Source of the DNA: Spirochaetota bacterium
GTDB lineage: Bacteria; Spirochaetota; UBA4802; UBA5550
Direction: 5' to 3'
DNA: 64,000 nucleotides
Assembly: GCA_003246895.1 (NCBI GenBank)
Contig: QKCL01000035.1
Location: 23,562 to 87,561 of the forward strand
In this document: one piece after another, positions 1 to 8,608 of the stretch
Layout: every line of letters starts with the position of its first letter
How positions within the stretch are numbered: position 1 is the first letter of the stretch
Made by a program: the position numbers and the translations under genes
Notes under the pieces: model-generated
Told to the model about the DNA's origin: nothing
What the model saw: only the letters and a program-made list of their open reading frames with translations
The model's database searches: none

Positions 1-62
1 ACAGCAAGATTCTTAATTTCTATTACTTCATTCATTTTATGGCTGTTTTCCGCCAGATTCAT
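1..62 (-). CDS. ABC transporter ATP-binding protein, N-terminal fragment (BtuD/FecE-like), cut by window edge
   Basis: Only the first 20 codons are present; the rest lies left of the window. The ATG at 62-60 overlaps the permease stop in an ATGA junction and has a strong GAGG ribosome binding site inside the permease gene. The residues end in EIKNLA, which is how many ABC ATPases begin. A second Met at codon 10 could also be the start. Following a FecCD permease and a binding protein, this should be the ATPase of the same importer. The family call rests on position more than on sequence. Confidence 0.7.
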   Translation of the reverse strand, partial: MNLAENSHKMNEVIEIKNLA

Positions 63-1090
63 AGTGAATACCTCCTCTTTAGAAGCAGTGCAATAACAAC
101 TGGAGCCCCGAAAATAGCAGTAATTGATGAAAGCGGCAGTTCTGCGGGAGAAAAAACTGTCCTTGCGATGAGATCACAGATACATGTAATGAGTCCTCCA
201 AGCAGCATGCAGGATGGGATCAGGACCCTGTTATTCTGGGTTCTAAGCAGAATTCTGCTCATGTGTGGAACCGCCATCCCGATAAACCCAATGGGTCCGG
301 CAAATGCAGTTACAAGCGCTGCGAGTGCACATGCAAAAAGTACTATGCCGAGCCTGAATCTCTTTATATTTACTCCCATTGACTGCGCATATTCCTCCCC
401 CAGAAGAAACGCATTAAGTGGTTTGCTGAACAAAAAGGTAACAACCAGAATTACACCACCAAGTGCAAGGAGTATGTTTACCTCGCTCCATGTAAATCCT
501 GAAAAACTGCCATTCCCCCAGAGAATAAATCCTTTTATCTTCTGTGCATTTGCAAAGGCTACAAGAATACTTGTAACAGCCGAAGTTATATACCCCAGCA
601 TGATACCAATCAGAAGAAGAGAAATTATATTTCTCATTCTTGCAGCTACCCCAATAATTACCATCATAACTGTAAAGGCTCCGGCAAAGGACGCAAATAC
701 TGTCATATAGGGGCTGATACCCGCAAAGCCAAGACTCAGGGTTGAAAGCATGACTATACCCACAGAAAGTGTTGCTCCTGATGAAATCCCGAGTATATAT
801 GGACCTACAATGGGATTTCTAAAACAGATCTGCATCAACAGACCGGAGACAGCAAGCAAACCTCCTCCCATCAAAGAAGCAACTATTCTTGGTATCCTTA
901 TATTTAAAAGGATAAAACTTTCAGGACTGTCCGATGGCACACCCCCTGTAATAATACTCATTATCTTCTCAAGATCAAGGTCTATGGCCCCATTGAAAAG
1001 GTTAATAGACGCAACCGCCAGTGCAAGGACAAGGAATACCGGAAGAAAATACATATAACGTTTGTTTTCTTTTACTACTATCTGATTCAT
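59..1090 (-). CDS. FecCD/BtuC-type ABC importer permease
   Basis: A 343-residue, very hydrophobic protein with about ten membrane segments, the usual size for the FecCD (BtuC/FhuB/HmuU) family. Family hallmarks are the early RIPRIVASLMGGGLLAVSG region, the PYILGISSGA stretch and the late GPIGFIGMAVPHMSR loop that contacts the ATPase. Such permeases carry cobalamin, haem or ferric siderophores across the inner membrane, and sequence alone does not separate these. The gene lies 9 bases after the binding-protein gene and overlaps the ATPase gene. Its position at the end of a cobalamin-riboswitch gene string favours a corrinoid substrate. Confidence 0.9.
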   Translation of the reverse strand: MNQIVVKENKRYMYFLPVFLVLALAVASINLFNGAIDLDLEKIMSIITGGVPSDSPESFILLNIRIPRIVASLMGGGLLAVSGLLMQICFRNPIVGPYILGISSGATLSVGIVMLSTLSLGFAGISPYMTVFASFAGAFTVMMVIIGVAARMRNIISLLLIGIMLGYITSAVTSILVAFANAQKIKGFILWGNGSFSGFTWSEVNILLALGGVILVVTFLFSKPLNAFLLGEEYAQSMGVNIKRFRLGIVLFACALAALVTAFAGPIGFIGMAVPHMSRILLRTQNNRVLIPSCMLLGGLITCICDLIARTVFSPAELPLSSITAIFGAPVVIALLLKRRYSL

Positions 1091-1099
1091 AACTCTTAC

Positions 1100-2161
1100 C
1101 TATTTGAGTTTAATAAAGTATTTGTATTTGGGTTCCCCAAAAATTGCAGGCTGAATTATAGATGCTATTTCATACATAACTTCATCCAGCTTATGGTATG
1201 ACTCATAGTATATCTCTTTGGGAGAATAGATGTTACCCGATATCATGGGTTTAATCTTTCTCATTATGGGATTCTCGATGGCAAGCTGTTTCTTGGTATT
1301 TATACCAGTCTTTGCTGAACGGTATGTGAACATTACATCAGCGGTTCTTCCTGCAAGAAAAAACCTTTCCAGTGTTATTTCAAGACAGGAAGTTCCCTGA
1401 ACATCGTCCAGTTCATATTCACCGCCTGAAACCTTCACAAGTTCACTGACCCATGCATTCTTCGGCTCCACAAGAACCCTCTTATTGTATACATCACCCC
1501 ATATTACACGCGGCCTTTTCCCGGCTGCTGCAGATTTTTTCCTTATATCATTTGCAGCCTTCAGAAACTTCCCGCAGAAGACTTCAGCTTCTTTCTCCTT
1601 TTCATAAAAGGGGGCCACAAACTTGACATACTTTATCTGCGCTTCAAGTCCCAGAGCTGAATCTGTACTTGTAATTATTACCGGAATTTTCATTTTATCA
1701 AGAACAGGTACTATAGCTGTATTCCATGTAAAAACAACATCAGGCTTTGTCTGTTTTAAAAGTTCATAGTTTATCATTGAACTCTGTCCGATAAAGACAA
1801 TTTTTCCATTATCGAGTGACTGCCTGATAAACTCATTGGTCCAGTCTTTCTTTTCCTGGGTAACCCCAACCAGAACCTGTTTTAAAATTCCAAATCCCAT
1901 AAGGAACGACACATCGCATGTAGAATATGCAATTACCCTCTTAACAGGTGTGTAAACAACAGTTGCTTCTCCGATATTTTCGGGAGGCTTCTTGCCTCTG
2001 GGAACAAGTATAAACTTGCGGCCTATACCGTCTCCAACCTCGGTATACCCTTCACATTTTTTTACAGTGAAAGCGCCAATTGATTCAAACGAGTTTTTAC
2101 TGCATGATGAAAAAATCATAAATGAAAACGCAGTAATGATGATATATTTAAAAAAATTCAT
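1100..2161 (-). CDS. periplasmic substrate-binding lipoprotein of the importer (BtuF/FepB-like)
   Basis: 353 residues. The N terminus has a hydrophobic signal followed by FSSC, so lipidation at Cys20 is likely and the protein would be membrane-tethered in the periplasm. The body is a class III (Peripla_BP_2) binding protein: VKRVIAYSTCDVSFLMGFG, then KPDVVFTWN and a long linking helix are typical. It should deliver its ligand to the permease encoded just downstream. The start overlaps the preceding ResB-like stop by 4 bases (ATGA). Corrinoid is the preferred ligand from the operon context; haem or a siderophore cannot be excluded from the sequence. Confidence 0.85.
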   Translation of the reverse strand: MNFFKYIIITAFSFMIFSSCSKNSFESIGAFTVKKCEGYTEVGDGIGRKFILVPRGKKPPENIGEATVVYTPVKRVIAYSTCDVSFLMGFGILKQVLVGVTQEKKDWTNEFIRQSLDNGKIVFIGQSSMINYELLKQTKPDVVFTWNTAIVPVLDKMKIPVIITSTDSALGLEAQIKYVKFVAPFYEKEKEAEVFCGKFLKAANDIRKKSAAAGKRPRVIWGDVYNKRVLVEPKNAWVSELVKVSGGEYELDDVQGTSCLEITLERFFLAGRTADVMFTYRSAKTGINTKKQLAIENPIMRKIKPMISGNIYSPKEIYYESYHKLDEVMYEIASIIQPAIFGEPKYKYFIKLK

Positions 2162-2970
2162 CTATCTCCTCTCTGAGTATTTTTAAAATTGTATATGATA
2201 TACAGAAAAGTTCCTGTTATAAAAAGTATTATACCCATGATAAAAAGCGGTATTCCGGCATTCTTTCTTATGGTCAGGTTTACCGAAATTTCTCTTGACA
2301 TGGATCTTCCCGACTTCGGAGTGAAATCATTCAAATGAATACTGTACCCTCTGAAATAGACAGGGTTGTTTAACCCGAAAACTTTTCTCTCCATTGTATC
2401 ACCTTCCGATATTTCCAGATCTATTCGAGGATCAATAAACTTTCCGTTAAGGCCTTCATATAGTCTGCTTTTATACGGGGTTGCGCTGAACTTCAGCAAG
2501 CTAATCTTTATGTCGGTCTCATGAATTGTGACCGGACAATCCTTTCTGAGAATATTATTATATGAATTAATTCCGAACGAATAAAGCATGAAGTACCCAA
2601 GCAGCAGAATTATGAATGAAAAATGCATAATATGCGGAGAAAGAAGAAGCAGTACTAAATTATCTTTTTTCAGTTTATTGTATCGACTCAGTATTATCCA
2701 TGTTCTGTCAAGGGTACAGAAAAAAGTATTCATACCAAGGAGAAACATGAATACTATAAAAAGATAGAACCACCATGTATATGCCAGGTTGTTCTGTCCA
2801 TAGGTCTGCAGCCATTCCAAAAGACTCAATGTGTTAAGAGGAACAAAGACTTCACTATTAAGATTATAAAAAACAGAACCCACGAATAGACTGATTGAAA
2901 CCAGCAGCAAAAAAATTCTTGCAAGTGCGATACTCCCGAGTATTGATATTACTTTTGTAATATTCATCAC
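2158..2970 (-). CDS. ResB-like cytochrome c biogenesis/haem-handling membrane protein
   Basis: 270 residues, shorter than most ResB/Ccs1 proteins (commonly above 300). Four hydrophobic segments are visible: near residues 10-30, 65-90, 105-130 and 240-262, with a periplasmic beta-type domain between the last two. The segment with LNTLSLLEWLQTYG and later NTFFCTLDRTW matches the ResB family. ResB works with CcsA to move haem out and attach it to apocytochromes. It overlaps the CcsA-like gene by 4 bases. No c-type cytochrome gene is nearby, so in this corrinoid operon the substrate may be another tetrapyrrole; that is inference. Confidence 0.75.
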   Translation of the reverse strand: MMNITKVISILGSIALARIFLLLVSISLFVGSVFYNLNSEVFVPLNTLSLLEWLQTYGQNNLAYTWWFYLFIVFMFLLGMNTFFCTLDRTWIILSRYNKLKKDNLVLLLLSPHIMHFSFIILLLGYFMLYSFGINSYNNILRKDCPVTIHETDIKISLLKFSATPYKSRLYEGLNGKFIDPRIDLEISEGDTMERKVFGLNNPVYFRGYSIHLNDFTPKSGRSMSREISVNLTIRKNAGIPLFIMGIILFITGTFLYIIYNFKNTQRGDR

Positions 2971-3731
2971 ATACCCCCAGGTATTGCAAATTTCCCGGTA
3001 TCAGGGATATAGGTAAACAATATTGTCAGAAGCCCTCCTAGAAGTGCCGCTTTAAAAAGTTTCGAATTTTCAGTCTTTCTGCCAATTTTAAGATGAAGGT
3101 ACCAGGAATAGTAAAACCATACTCCGGCCATGGCCAGGAAAATATGTGACTGCCACTGTACAGGATTTCCCCATCCCACAAATGACCACATAGCACCTGA
3201 GAACATACCGATACACTGCATTGCAAAACCTGCAATTATGAGGTTTGTATTGAACCTGAGAAGATTCGACTTGAATGATTCTTCATTTTTACCGAATACT
3301 CCATACAGAGCAAGCACAAACGAAACCATATATGCAGCCCTTGCTCCGGATGAAAAAACCGAAAAAATATGAGCAAATATCGTGTTCGTCTTAATAAAAC
3401 TTACATAGATATCTGCAGGAAAAAAGGCACTAAACAGAGAAACAGACGCAGTCAGACCGGTCAGGAGAAGAGTTACCCTTTCGAAACCGGTGAAGAATAT
3501 CATATAAATGGATATGATACCGCAGGCTGCAGAAATCAGGTAGGACTCCTGAAACAGTGTAACAAGCGGCCAGTTCAAAATAATCTTAATGATACAGGAA
3601 ACTGACGTGCAGAGCACCCCTCCTGCAAAAATATAATTTCTTACTCTTCCAGACCTTATAAAAGAGACCAGGAAGGAGAGTGAACAAATTACTGAACCTG
3701 CCAGAAATAGCAGAGAAATATTTCCCCTCAT
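2967..3731 (-). CDS. CcsA/ResC-like membrane protein with altered WWD motif
   Basis: 254 residues with about eight membrane segments, matching the CcsA/CcmC/CcmF haem-handling family. A conserved His-containing helix (TIFAHIFSVFSSG) and the ending WYLHLKIG resemble CcsA. The usual tryptophan-rich WGxxWxWDPKE haem-contact loop is replaced by GWGNPVQWQSH, so the WDPKE part is missing. It overlaps the ResB-like gene and starts 9 bases after the ABC-2 permease gene. By family it should form a channel with the ResB-like partner. The changed motif suggests a different ligand or a regulatory use. Identity as a CcsA relative is fairly secure; substrate is not. Confidence 0.7.
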   Translation of the reverse strand: MRGNISLLFLAGSVICSLSFLVSFIRSGRVRNYIFAGGVLCTSVSCIIKIILNWPLVTLFQESYLISAACGIISIYMIFFTGFERVTLLLTGLTASVSLFSAFFPADIYVSFIKTNTIFAHIFSVFSSGARAAYMVSFVLALYGVFGKNEESFKSNLLRFNTNLIIAGFAMQCIGMFSGAMWSFVGWGNPVQWQSHIFLAMAGVWFYYSWYLHLKIGRKTENSKLFKAALLGGLLTILFTYIPDTGKFAIPGGM

Positions 3732-3740
3732 TGCCAGTAC

Positions 3741-4475
3741 CTAATCCCTTGCCTTTACTACTACCCGTACTGCCATTATGAAACATAGCAGACCCAGTAC
3801 TGCAAGTACAGCAAATGGCTGATAACCTACAGTTTCTCCATGCGATGCACCTCTTATGGCATGGGAAGCATGCGTTAACGGAAGTATGTAAAGTACCTTC
3901 TGCACAAACAAAGGCATATTTTCAACTGGGAAAACAGTACCTCCAAGAAATGACATTGGAGTAATGACAAAACTGGAAAGAAGCGACTGGTCAGCATGGG
4001 ATTTTACAAGCATGGCAAGTCCCACTGCAAGTGAAGCAAAAAGAAAACTGTTCAGAATCACAGCAATCCAGAACTGAATGCCAAAATACAGTTTTACACC
4101 GGATAGCAGTCCCACGGCCAGTATTATGAAGACAGCAAGCAGAGCCCTTGTCATTCCGGCAAGGACCTCTCCTGCAACATATGAAACATTGCTTACAGGC
4201 GACGACTGAAATTCCTCAAAAATTTTCCAGTAGAATCTTGCCACATTTATTTCAGTGGCGATTCCGAATGAATAGACCATACTGCTCATTGCGACAAGAC
4301 CTGGAATCAGAAATTCTATATAAGGTTTTCCTCCAACCTCAAGCCCTTTTCCAAGTCCTATACCAAAGGCGACATAATATAATACAGGAGAAACTGACAT
4401 CGAAAGTATCTGCCTAATCTCCTTTCTCCTGAAAATCAACAACTCTCTTAAATATACTGCAAAACATTTATTCAT
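3741..4475 (-). CDS. ABC-2 type transporter permease (copy A)
   Basis: 244 residues, six membrane segments, ABC-2/NodJ-like permease. The characteristic EFLIPGLVAMSSM, FYWKIFEEFQ and PMSFLGGTVFPV segments are all present. It starts in a TGATG overlap with its ATPase gene. It is strikingly similar along its length to the permease at 21282-22019 (for example AGEVLAGMTR and LAVGLAMLVKSHADQ blocks), so the two are paralogues from a duplication. ABC-2 systems usually export. Cargo is unknown; being between the chelatase subunits and the ResB/CcsA-like pair, a tetrapyrrole, metal complex or peptide are all possible. Confidence 0.88.
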   Translation of the reverse strand: MNKCFAVYLRELLIFRRKEIRQILSMSVSPVLYYVAFGIGLGKGLEVGGKPYIEFLIPGLVAMSSMVYSFGIATEINVARFYWKIFEEFQSSPVSNVSYVAGEVLAGMTRALLAVFIILAVGLLSGVKLYFGIQFWIAVILNSFLFASLAVGLAMLVKSHADQSLLSSFVITPMSFLGGTVFPVENMPLFVQKVLYILPLTHASHAIRGASHGETVGYQPFAVLAVLGLLCFIMAVRVVVKARD

Positions 4476-5455
4476 CAGTGTGCACTCCCGTGTTTATTAC
4501 TGCTGTGTTTAGAAGAATCATGTGCACTTTGTGCGCTATGTGCACCCCCTCCTCCATGAGGTCCATGCGCTCCTCCATGCGGCGATGCCCCGGCTGCTGA
4601 ACCGTTCAGTCCACCGTTTTCGGCAATCTTAAGTCCTGTTCTGGCAATAAAGGCATCTTCCAGATTTACCCTTCTCTTTGTGCAGCAGAGTTCCCTGCCG
4701 TTTATGAACGCATCAAGACTCTGCATGTCCCTGAAGTACTTTGTCACAAGTTCACCGTGAGCCATTATGTCCAGAGCCCATACGCCCATCTCATCTATAA
4801 AATGCTGCGGAGTATTCACGGAAACAATCTCTCCCTCCTGAAGGAATGCTACCCTGTCAGCGAGAAATTCAGCCTCTTCTATATAGTGAGTAGTAAGAAA
4901 AACCGTTGTCCCCTTCTGCTGTATTTTCTTGATCAGTGACCATATCTTTCTTCTTATTACGGGATCAAGGCCCGCTGTGGGTTCATCGAGAAAAAGAATT
5001 CGTGGAGAATGCATCATGGCGCGGGCAATCATGACTCTTCTTTTCATACCGCCAGATAGTTCCATTACCCTGCTGTCAATACGGTCTGCTAGTTCCACAT
5101 AATCAAGAACCTCTTTTATTGCAGCATCCCTGTCTTTTCTTGACATACCGTGAAGCCTTCCATGTATGTCGAGATTCTGCCTGATGGACAGTTCCTGATC
5201 AAGGTTTACCGCCTGTGTAACAAGACCGAACTGGTTTTTGCATTCAAGAACATTATCCTCTATACTGAATCCATTCAGCTTTGCTGAGCCAGATGTGCTT
5301 TTGGTAAGGCCTGTCAGTATTCTGATAGTAGTTGTCTTGCCTGAACCGTTTGGCCCCAGATATGCGAAGAGTTCACCTTTACCTACTTCAAGTGATATGC
5401 CCTTCAACGCCTGCACTCTGGGATATTTCTTCTGTAAATTTTCTATATTAATCAT
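4475..5455 (-). CDS. ABC transporter ATPase with His-rich C-terminal tail (copy A)
   Basis: 326 residues. Residues 1-240 form a standard DRA/CcmA-type ATPase: Walker A GPNGSGKT, signature LSGGMKRR, Walker B ILFLDEP, and the His switch TTHYIEEAEFLADR. The last 45 or so residues are an unusual low-complexity tail of Gly, Ala, Ser and eight His (for example HGGAHGPHGGGGAH), which looks able to bind transition metals. The paralogue at 22020-22922 stops just before this tail. It overlaps both neighbours by a few bases (TGATG type junctions). It should power the copy A permease; the tail may sense or buffer cobalt or another metal, which is inference. Confidence 0.9.
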   Translation of the reverse strand: MINIENLQKKYPRVQALKGISLEVGKGELFAYLGPNGSGKTTTIRILTGLTKSTSGSAKLNGFSIEDNVLECKNQFGLVTQAVNLDQELSIRQNLDIHGRLHGMSRKDRDAAIKEVLDYVELADRIDSRVMELSGGMKRRVMIARAMMHSPRILFLDEPTAGLDPVIRRKIWSLIKKIQQKGTTVFLTTHYIEEAEFLADRVAFLQEGEIVSVNTPQHFIDEMGVWALDIMAHGELVTKYFRDMQSLDAFINGRELCCTKRRVNLEDAFIARTGLKIAENGGLNGSAAGASPHGGAHGPHGGGGAHSAQSAHDSSKHSSNKHGSAH

Positions 5456-6510
5456 CAGGCGTTCAAACCTCTCTTCATTGATGCTTCCTTTCTAACCTGT
5501 GAAATATCCTGCCTTATTTCCTGAAGAGGCAGTCTTCTCATTCTGTGAGGAAGGACAAACATTGAAGCCTTTTCAATATCCTCCATGGAAACCTTGTTTC
5601 TCCCCATATGCGCAGCTATTGTTTTGGCCGCTTTCAGCATTATGATGTCCCCCCTGTGGCCGTCCACATCAAGCTCAACCGAATACCTCGCTATCTCTTC
5701 AAGTATATCATCCGTATATTCTACACTGTTTACATCCTTCGAGGCACTGACAATGGATTCTGCAATCTTATCAGACTCACCTGACCAGTTTTCACAGAAT
5801 CGTTCAGGATTATCATCAAAATCGATTCTCCTTTTCATTATCTCGACCCTGTGGGATACTTCATTTATACCCTCAACATTCACGCACAGGCCGAATCTGT
5901 CCAGAAGCTGCGGCCTAAGCTCACCCTCTTCAGGATTCATTGTTCCCACAAGTGTGAACTTCGCGGGGTGAGAAAAAGACACCCCTTCTCTTTCAACTGT
6001 GTTGAGTCCCATTGCAGCCGAATCAAGCAGAACATCTACAACATGATCATCAAGAAGGTTTACTTCATCCACATAAAGAATACCCCGGTGTGCCTCTGCA
6101 AGTATGCCGGGTTCAATTTTTTTTTCACCCTTCTGAAGTGCATGTTCAAGGTCCATCGTACCAACTACCCTGTCTTCAGTGGCTCCCACTGGTAGTTCCA
6201 CGACACGGATTTTTCTCAAATAGGTTTCGGCTTTCCCGGACTTGACCATTTCACGACACTCTCCTTTCTGGCAGTTCTCGCAGAGTTTAATATCTTCACC
6301 CGGTGCAAGCTGAAATGGACAGTCCTTTACCACTTCAATTTCCGGAAGAATTTCAGCAAGAGCTCTTACCGCTGTTGATTTAGCTGTTCCTTTCTCTCCT
6401 CTGATAAGTACACCTGAAAGTCCAGGATTGATAATATTCAGAATGAGTCCTTCCTTCATTTTTTCCTGCCCTACAATTGCCGCGAATGGGAATATTTTTT
6501 TCCTAGCCAT
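5455..6510 (-). CDS. Magnesium-chelatase-type AAA+ ATPase, ChlI/BchI-like (CobS-role) subunit
   Basis: 351 residues, the normal length for ChlI/BchI. Walker A is GEKGTAKST near residue 40; Walker B appears in GILYVDEVNLLDDHVVD; the family loops MNPEEGELRPQLLDRFGLCV follow. Four cysteines in the segment CPFQ...CENCQKGEC (about residues 64-85) form a possible metal site. ChlI rings drive metal insertion by the large CobN/BchH subunit with the ChlD subunit. Its start lies 8 bases inside the end of the ChlD-like gene, so co-translation is likely. In this operon the partner is the CobN-like protein at 10355-14128, so cobalt and corrin are the expected substrates. Confidence 0.92.
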   Translation of the reverse strand: MARKKIFPFAAIVGQEKMKEGLILNIINPGLSGVLIRGEKGTAKSTAVRALAEILPEIEVVKDCPFQLAPGEDIKLCENCQKGECREMVKSGKAETYLRKIRVVELPVGATEDRVVGTMDLEHALQKGEKKIEPGILAEAHRGILYVDEVNLLDDHVVDVLLDSAAMGLNTVEREGVSFSHPAKFTLVGTMNPEEGELRPQLLDRFGLCVNVEGINEVSHRVEIMKRRIDFDDNPERFCENWSGESDKIAESIVSASKDVNSVEYTDDILEEIARYSVELDVDGHRGDIIMLKAAKTIAAHMGRNKVSMEDIEKASMFVLPHRMRRLPLQEIRQDISQVRKEASMKRGLNA

Positions 6511-8608
6511 TTTTATTACTCCTGTTTATTACACCAAGTATATCTGATGCCTTAAGATCTTCTATTTTAAAGTATTCAGCACCTAAATGGTCTGATAGTT
6601 TGCGCGCAAGCCCGAAAGTAACGGCACCTGCTTCTTCTGTATCTATGACGATGTATTTAATTCTGCTTTCACGTGACATTTTATCTGCATATTCAAAAAC
6701 CTCATCCATGGGTTTACCATTCCCGACAGCGTAGTTCGACCTGCCGTCAGTCATGAGTATCATTACAGGCCTCATTGACGGGTCCTTTATAAGGTTTGCA
6801 GAAAGTATTTCATACCCCTTTGCAAGCCCCACGGAAAGCGGTGTCCTGCCGCCCACAGGCATTTCGCGAAGTTTTCCGGCAGCCATGTCCACTGATGATG
6901 TAGGAGGGAGCAGTACTTCCGCTTCTTTCTTCCGGAAAGTTACAAGTCCCACCCTGTCTCTCTTCTGATATGCATCAAGCAGGAGAGACATTACTGCACC
7001 CTTTGACGCAGCCATTCTTCCCTTTGCCCCCATTGAGCCTGATGCGTCTACCGTAAAAAGAATCAGGTTGCCTATCTTCTTCTCCCTCTCCTTTATACGG
7101 ATATCTTCTTTCTTTATAGATATAAGAACGTCGTTGCTTCTCTTTCTGTGTTTCTGGAACGGTGCCGCAGCCCTGATTGTTGCATCAAAAGCGATATCCG
7201 AACTTTCCCTTTTGGAAAAAACAGAACGCATATAACGTCCCTGTTTCTGCCCGGTTTTAGTTCTCGAACGCCTGCCGGATCCCCGTCTCTCTACCCTGTC
7301 CCTGGCAATACTTATCTTTTTTACCTTGAAGGTTTCTCCAATCGAAAAAACTTCTTCCTTCACGTTATCATTATCATCATTGGATGGAGGCGGAGGAGAC
7401 ATGTCAGGCATTCTGTCATTTTCACCTTCGGACTCATCAGGCTGATCCTGTTGTTCATTCTGTTCCTGATTCATTTCCTCTTCAGGAGATTCATCTTCAC
7501 CTTCATCCTCATCGTCTTCTTCCTCTGTCTCACCGTTATCCTGTTCAGGCATATCAGGATTCTCATCCTGTTCCTGATTATCCTGATCATCTTCATTATT
7601 TTCAGGAGGTTCCGGCGGAGGAGGAGTCTGATTATGTGATTCCCGTGTCCTGTGAACAAGAACCATTTCGGCCACTGCTAGTATTTCATCTACAGTTACC
7701 TCTTTTTTACCCTTGTAGGCGGAGAGTGCCTTAGCCGCCCTTTTCAGAATAATATCAGCCCTGTGCCCTGCAACATTTCTGCTGAGGCAGAGTTCAGATA
7801 TGTATTTTTTCAATGTCTTTGATATTGTCACAGATGGAAGGTTTCTTCTTGCCGCAAGTATATCATCAGCAATCGATTCATTTTCTCCTGAATATTTAGC
7901 GATAAATGCATGAGGTTTTGTATCAAACTCTTCACGAAGTTTCATGAGTCTTATTCTTTCAGCAATATCTCTGCTTCCCGCAACATTCACACACAGGCCG
8001 AACCGGTCAATAAACTGGGGCCTCAGGTCACCCTCTTCGGGATTCATTGTACCCACAAGCATAAAGGAACAGGGATGCGAATATGAGATACCTTCACGTT
8101 CAATAATATTTATTCCTGAAGACGAAGAATCGAGAATTATATCTACAATATGATCATCCAGAAGGTTAACTTCATCAATATACAGTATGCCCCTGTTAAC
8201 CCTGGCAAGAAGGCCGGGCTGAAAAACCTTTTTCCCAGACTTGATGGCAGACTCAAAATCTATGCTCCCTGCTATCATGTCTTCTGTACTGTTTAAAGGA
8301 AGAGTCTCTACTCTGACCCTGCGCATCTCTGATTCATCTGAAAAAGAGGCACACGTCTGACAGAAAGAACAACCCTGTATACTTCCGTAATGGCAGCCTT
8401 TTCGTACCTCAATTTGAGGAAGAATCTCCGCAAGGGCTCTGACAGTAGTCGATTTGGCCGTTCCCTTTTCACCGCGGATAAGCACACCGCCGATATTTGG
8501 ATCAATGGCATTGAGGATGAGGGAAAGCTTCATATCATCCTGTCCCTCTACCGCCGCAAAAGGGAAAAGAAGCCGTGACTGTTTAATTTCAGGCAACCTA
8601 GAATTCAT
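6503..8608 (-). CDS. Magnesium-chelatase-type ChlD/BchD-like subunit (AAA+, acidic linker, VWA)
   Basis: 701 residues in three parts. Residues 1-320 are an AAA+ domain close to ChlI with intact GEKGTAKST and a CHYGS..CSFCQTC cysteine cluster. Residues about 324-420 are a Pro/Glu/Asp/Gln-rich linker, typical of ChlD. The C-terminal third is a von Willebrand A domain with the MIDAS motif DASGSMG near residue 520 and a later TDGRSN. ChlD bridges the ATPase ring and the large chelatase subunit. It follows the TonB receptor gene with a short overlap. The retained Walker A suggests it may still bind ATP, unlike some ChlD proteins. Long antisense frames over the linker are composition artefacts. Confidence 0.92.
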   Translation of the reverse strand: MNSRLPEIKQSRLLFPFAAVEGQDDMKLSLILNAIDPNIGGVLIRGEKGTAKSTTVRALAEILPQIEVRKGCHYGSIQGCSFCQTCASFSDESEMRRVRVETLPLNSTEDMIAGSIDFESAIKSGKKVFQPGLLARVNRGILYIDEVNLLDDHIVDIILDSSSSGINIIEREGISYSHPCSFMLVGTMNPEEGDLRPQFIDRFGLCVNVAGSRDIAERIRLMKLREEFDTKPHAFIAKYSGENESIADDILAARRNLPSVTISKTLKKYISELCLSRNVAGHRADIILKRAAKALSAYKGKKEVTVDEILAVAEMVLVHRTRESHNQTPPPPEPPENNEDDQDNQEQDENPDMPEQDNGETEEEDDEDEGEDESPEEEMNQEQNEQQDQPDESEGENDRMPDMSPPPPSNDDNDNVKEEVFSIGETFKVKKISIARDRVERRGSGRRSRTKTGQKQGRYMRSVFSKRESSDIAFDATIRAAAPFQKHRKRSNDVLISIKKEDIRIKEREKKIGNLILFTVDASGSMGAKGRMAASKGAVMSLLLDAYQKRDRVGLVTFRKKEAEVLLPPTSSVDMAAGKLREMPVGGRTPLSVGLAKGYEILSANLIKDPSMRPVMILMTDGRSNYAVGNGKPMDEVFEYADKMSRESRIKYIVIDTEEAGAVTFGLARKLSDHLGAEYFKIEDLKASDILGVINRSNKNG

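Noticed and set aside
7148..7734. Long plus-strand frames opposite the ChlD-like gene
   Set aside because: They mirror the Glu/Asp/Pro-rich linker of the minus-strand gene. Residue content is repetitive (Ile, Leu, Phe, His, Arg) with no start signal or domain.
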